A stretch of 10,227 bases of DNA from Bacillota bacterium (lineage in GTDB: Bacteria; Bacillota; Clostridia; Acetivibrionales; DSM-1351), in contig JAEWST010000019.1 in NCBI GenBank assembly GCA_023398105.1, positions 1 to 10,227 of the forward strand, written 5' to 3'. The notes beneath the pieces were generated by a model. The model saw nothing but the letters and a program-made list of their open reading frames with translations. It was not told the DNA's origin and did not search any database. Below, in pieces: positions 8,501 to 10,227 of this stretch. Each line of letters starts with the position of its first letter. Within the stretch, counting starts at the first letter, position 1. Made by a program: the position numbers and the translations under genes.

Positions 8501-8625
8501 AAGAAGCCGAGGATACATTGACAACAGGCGATAATTTGGTATGCTGCTTGAATAAACAGGGAAAATATGAAAAAGCGGAAGCGGTGTTGAAGGAAGTAAG
8601 GCAATGGTCAGATAAAGTCGGATAG
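5521..8625 (+). CDS. Membrane-anchored NACHT-type STAND NTPase with LRR-like and TPR repeats (NLR-like)
   Basis: This 1034-residue protein is built like a bacterial NLR: N-terminal effector or anchor, NTPase switch, repeat sensor. Residues 4-44 are hydrophobic, with a likely membrane segment at about 26-44 followed by DKKR, so the NTPase should face the cytoplasm. The NACHT domain shows Walker A DESGIGKTT (K119), Walker B FLDAFDE (D176, D179, E180) and sensor VITTR (R215). At about 419-433 is the typical F-x-H...EYFLA helix (H421, E426). Residues 549-600 read as LRR-like units (LDLSNQSL, LDISGNMI). From 706 to the end there are eight 42-residue kinesin-light-chain-type TPRs. In known bacterial NACHT and Avs proteins, ligand binding by the repeats triggers oligomerisation and an abortive response; the same role here is inference. 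GGAG at 5507-5510, 10 bases before ATG 5521, supports the start. The gene is AT-rich and stands alone after a terminator. It could instead be a signalling STAND protein unrelated to phage. Confidence 0.85.
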   Translation: MQGFLNSIIELFSNLIDIGSIIGDISALWLVVPSILTPIILLLMDKKRVISQIATCNGMVGKEYKKEHKKVFKSYVAQNLIDVSNNKKNVTFKSLAKEIRNSNLEDKVWFIIDESGIGKTTILEHLVFKYALRRNVRAEYIEGRNCVYKKFKNISCLKDLLENIEKAANGTTIFLDAFDEFLVLRNEDASDILDKMFEAIRNNYPALGKIVITTRLTPLKNGLQLIQDNKTNNLSSTNTKVRILKVNHFTKEQILALYTKAGGTKYININEKNKIEKLMKGKYPKRMEDYLKNHEKSIFNIPFTIKYADTLFENISDKDIGKLNVENIFPMLVEIWLKRELDIYNCGIGKSSDHLDFESFSENIFGNINDVIGYLIEKDTFQIPKDEFEKIIAQHSLIDMNSAITRNVFLQNVDGSYEFSHLLLLEYFLAKRLVKEKYKLTKKYLLDSFFSGIKKKYLNELVTSIPDIVEKLNVSIKYYNKNKIKYEGVIKEDDLIKILEADILSLKSETIFTIDEFLDIFPMVKSIYFNNMRLTGEDIESFIEEGYLDLSNQSLVTIDGIDKFGYTVCLDISGNMIQDLKPINNLTGLSELYVFNSLEGVRLDDIKIPLLEKFGTSIDLEHQIDAVLRKVNSKQYILEPNNNNLNLFVLLWKKSKEGVDIWLKSAADSSLLIKILDGEGTIDEKIYLLSALYYLKNKSFPFSRDTLLTGHNLGSCLIEQGKYEEAEELYKEVYERRKVIGEEAEATLATGHNLGHCLHKQGKYEEAEAVFKEVYERRKKAKGKEAEATLDTGHNLGYCLDGQGKYEEAEAVYKEVYERSKKARGEEAETTLITGHNLGYCLLSQGKYEEAEEVNKEVYERRKKVRGEEDEETLTTGHNLGYCLLSQGKYEEAEEVYKEVYEQMKKVIGEEAEETLTTGSNLGYCLIKQEKYEEAEEVLTEVYERRKKVIGEAAKATLSTGNNLGCCLSKQGKYEEAEAVLKEVYEKIKKVIGEEAEDTLTTGDNLVCCLNKQGKYEKAEAVLKEVRQWSDKVG
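7636..8622 (+). repeat. Eight tandem 126-bp repeats encoding 42-residue TPR units
   Basis: Units start at 7636, 7759, 7885, 8011, 8137, 8263, 8389 and 8515. The first is one codon short (123 bp), and the last diverges and ends at the stop. The core GKYEEAE is present in every copy (EKYEEAE in unit 6, GKYEKAE in unit 8). The DNA around GAAAATATGAAGAAGC is almost unchanged between units, including silent sites, so the array grew recently. Variation is concentrated at a few positions: the residue after TL, the residue after TG, the residue after NLG, and the two after CL. Confidence 0.95.
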
Positions 8626-8664
8626 TACATGACATAAACCAATAAAATTGAATTTATCTTTGCA

Positions 8665-8696
8665 TTGTTGCCCAACCAGCCAACAATGGGCAACAA
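8665..8696. repeat. Perfect 10-bp hairpin after the NACHT gene
   Basis: TTGTTGCCCA (8665-8674) pairs exactly with TGGGCAACAA (8687-8696) around a 12-base loop, 39 bases after the NACHT stop. No T-run follows, so it may protect the mRNA 3' end or be part of a repeat element rather than act as a classic terminator. Confidence 0.55.
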
Positions 8697-8715
8697 AACC
8701 TCAAATCAATACAAA

Positions 8716-8756
8716 AAGAGAAAGCCAACAATCACTACAGATATAGGCTTTCTCTT
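8716..8756. terminator. Perfect 11-bp hairpin, possible bidirectional terminator
   Basis: AAGAGAAAGCC (8716-8726) pairs exactly with GGCTTTCTCTT (8746-8756) around a 19-base loop. Read on the + strand, only the two T closing the stem follow. Read on the - strand the stem runs into five T, a better terminator, although no - strand gene is seen to its right. It most likely ends the NACHT transcript, perhaps imperfectly. Confidence 0.45.
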
Positions 8757-8848
8757 GGTGTGCTAACTTTAGCTTAAAGAAATTGAAGCATTATGCCTCA
8801 TCTATTCACTTTACGACCTTCATTAATTGAATAAACACGAAAATATCG

Positions 8849-8873
8849 TTAACAATAATATATATGTTGTTAA
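8849..8873. promoter_or_regulatory. Palindromic operator-like site upstream of the ATPase promoter
   Basis: TTAACAA (8849-8855) and TTGTTAA (8867-8873) form a dyad centred at 8861, with partial symmetry continuing through the AT-rich centre. It lies 16 bases before the -35 hexamer, where an activator or an upstream-binding repressor could sit. No regulator gene is visible in the window. Confidence 0.4.
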
Positions 8874-8889
8874 ATAATTAAAGAAATAA

Positions 8890-8918
8890 TTGATAAAAGT
8901 GAAAAAATCACATATAAT
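8890..8918 (+). promoter_or_regulatory. Sigma-A-type promoter of the ATPase gene
   Basis: TTGATA (8890-8895) and TATAAT (8913-8918) are separated by exactly 17 bases. This is a near-consensus vegetative promoter with an expected start near 8925, about 20 bases before the ATG. The downstream gene can thus be expressed independently of the NACHT gene. Confidence 0.75.
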
Positions 8919-8931
8919 AGCTATATGGGAT

Positions 8932-8939
8932 AAGGGGGT
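8932..8939 (+). promoter_or_regulatory. Ribosome binding site of the ATPase gene
   Basis: AAGGGGGT lies 6 bases before ATG 8946 and supports that start. The protein from this ATG begins with the MLIRFNVKNFLSF text typical of the family N-terminus. Confidence 0.75.
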
Positions 8940-8945
8940 ATTAAA

Positions 8946-10227
8946 ATGCTTATCAGATTTAATGTAAAAAATTTTTTGTCGTTCTCAACTAGAGATGATG
9001 GTAAATCCGAAGAATTTTCAATGATAGCTGGAAAGGTACGGAGTAAAAAAGAACATATATATGATGACAATAATATAAAATTGTTAAAATTCGCAGCAGT
9101 TTATGGAGCTAACGCAGCAGGAAAATCAAACTTAGTTAAAGCTATGGACTTTATGAAAAAGACTGTCATCAATGGATTACCAGAAGGACATACAGAAAAA
9201 TATTGTAAAGTGGATCCGGAAAATAAGTCCAAAGAAAGCTATTTTGAGTTTGAAATAAAGTTGGGAAATAGCTATTATTCTTATGGATTTGAAGTAGTAC
9301 TGAATGAAAGTAAGTTTCTTTCTGAGTGGTTGCTAGAATTAACACCAGATAATAAAGAAAAATTAATATTTAGTCGTGACATAAATAACGGACATTTTGA
9401 GTTTGGAGGCTCTTTAAATACAAAAGGGTTAGCAAATAAAATGAAGGTTTATGCTGAGGACATCAAAGATGATAGTTCTGTATTACTTTTATCAATAATG
9501 AATCAAAATAAAAGAAACCTTTATGAAGAGTATAAAAGAGCATCCATATTAAAGGAAATCTATTTGTGGATAAAAGAAGGGTTAGACATCAATTACCCTG
9601 ATAGACCAATATCTGATTATTCTTATATGGCGAATACAGAAAATGTAGAAGAGATATGTAGAATTATTTCTGCGTTTGGTACTGGAATCACTAATTTTGA
9701 AATGGTAGATGTACCAATTGAAAAAATAGCAAGTCAATTACCAAAACAGTTAAGAAATGACTTGTTGTCAAATTTGGAAAAAAGAACAATAGAAATGAAA
9801 AATAATGATAGTATACAGGGTTTTGGTATCATTATGAGAAGTGAAAAAGATTTTTTTATTCTGAATGTCGATAAGAGTGAAGAAACAACCTGTAAAACAA
9901 TACAATTTTCTCATGGAGAAAAAAATGTTTTATTTAATCTTGCAGAGGAATCAGATGGCACAGTGAGAGTTTTGGATTTATTAGAAATTCTGCTGTCAGG
10001 AGAAAACAAAACATATGTTGTAGATGAATTGGATCGATGTTTACATCCGAGTTTAACTTATAAATTTATTGAAACTTTTTTGCAAAAAGCATCTAAGAGT
10101 AACATTCAACTAATAGTGACTACTCATGAATCAAGGTTAATGGATTTTGATTTGCTAAGACGAGATGAAATATGGTTTGTAAATAAAAAGAAATCTGGAG
10201 AGTCAGATATATATTCCTTAGAGGAGT
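8946..10227 (+). CDS. AAA15/COG1106-type ATP-binding protein (RloA/AbiLi-like), 3'-partial
   Basis: The first 427 residues are present and the frame stays open to the right edge; the family is usually about 430-460 residues, so little is missing. It is an SMC/ABC-like ATPase: N-terminal FNVKNFLSF strand, Walker A GANAAGKSN (G54-N62, K60), a long helical middle, an ABC-like signature SHGEK (S322-K326) with the family text ESDGT, Walker B VVDELD (D360, E361), and H-loop TTHES (H394). Relatives include RloA and AbiLi, and the more distant AriA of PARIS. Many work with a TOPRIM-type partner (RloB, AbiLii, AriB) encoded directly downstream, which would lie outside this window. It has its own promoter and a palindrome upstream. 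A defence role is inferred from relatives and from the adjacent NACHT gene. Membership in the ATPase family is firm; the specific subsystem is not. Confidence 0.88.
   Translation, partial: MLIRFNVKNFLSFSTRDDGKSEEFSMIAGKVRSKKEHIYDDNNIKLLKFAAVYGANAAGKSNLVKAMDFMKKTVINGLPEGHTEKYCKVDPENKSKESYFEFEIKLGNSYYSYGFEVVLNESKFLSEWLLELTPDNKEKLIFSRDINNGHFEFGGSLNTKGLANKMKVYAEDIKDDSSVLLLSIMNQNKRNLYEEYKRASILKEIYLWIKEGLDINYPDRPISDYSYMANTENVEEICRIISAFGTGITNFEMVDVPIEKIASQLPKQLRNDLLSNLEKRTIEMKNNDSIQGFGIIMRSEKDFFILNVDKSEETTCKTIQFSHGEKNVLFNLAEESDGTVRVLDLLEILLSGENKTYVVDELDRCLHPSLTYKFIETFLQKASKSNIQLIVTTHESRLMDFDLLRRDEIWFVNKKKSGESDIYSLEE

Larger units (their letters stand above)
8626..8945. other. 320-base gap with two hairpins, a palindrome and a promoter
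   Basis: No coding frame is supported here. From left to right the gap contains two perfect hairpins (8665-8696, 8716-8756), about 90 bases in which nothing was recognised, a palindrome (8849-8873), a promoter (8890-8918) and a ribosome binding site. The NACHT gene and the next gene are therefore probably separate transcription units. Confidence 0.7.

Noticed and set aside
7636..8622. CRISPR array
   Set aside because: The 126-bp repeats are contiguous, in frame and protein-coding, with no unique spacers.
7705..8696. Several long open frames on the - strand and in another + frame across the TPR array
   Set aside because: They arise because the 126-bp repeats lack stops in other frames. Their predicted proteins are low-complexity Phe/Leu- or Lys/Arg-rich echoes of the repeat, with no ribosome binding sites.
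8665..8696. Integron attC-like site (GTTG...CAAC hairpin)
   Set aside because: The outer boxes do not follow GTTRRRY/RYYYAAC, and there is no integrase or gene-cassette layout.

Overview
The window looks like a chromosomal segment of a low-GC, strictly anaerobic, cellulose-degrading Firmicute (Clostridia, of the cellulosome-forming kind). This rests on a pyruvate:ferredoxin oxidoreductase, a secreted family 5 glycoside hydrolase carrying a CBM2-like module and a type I dockerin, purine-rich Shine-Dalgarno sites and AT-rich gaps. All genes recognised with confidence are on the + strand.

Layout. 1-2586: the C-terminal three quarters of pyruvate:ferredoxin oxidoreductase (nifJ/por), cut by the left edge, followed by a strong hairpin terminator at 2701-2753. 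2871-4685: a cellulosomal GH5 enzyme (signal peptide, GH5 domain, linker, CBM2-like domain, dockerin) ending in a hairpin terminator. 4686-5520: an 835-base gap without an intact gene. It holds two copies of a 70-bp terminator-bearing repeat exactly 514 bp apart. Between them lie nested inverted repeats and a short frameshifted coding remnant on the - strand. 5521-8625: a 1034-residue membrane-anchored NACHT-type STAND NTPase with an LRR-like middle and eight near-identical 42-residue TPR repeats at the C-terminus. 8626-8945: a gap with two perfect hairpins, a palindrome and a well-formed sigma-A promoter. 8946 to the right edge: an AAA15/COG1106-type ATPase (RloA/AbiLi-like), lacking only its C-terminal end.

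How it fits together. The left half is central metabolism plus plant-fibre breakdown: cellulose is cut outside the cell by the cellulosome, and the pyruvate from the sugars is oxidised by PFOR to acetyl-CoA and reduced ferredoxin. The right half looks like a small accessory, defence-type block inserted after a repeat-rich junction. It has an NLR-like sensor and, in a separate transcription unit, an ATPase whose relatives usually work with a TOPRIM/RloB-type partner, which would lie just past the right edge. The defence role is inferred from domain architecture and neighbourhood. The most unusual items are the freshly amplified TPR array on the NACHT protein and the duplicated terminator repeat that frames a degraded, inverted-repeat-rich junction.
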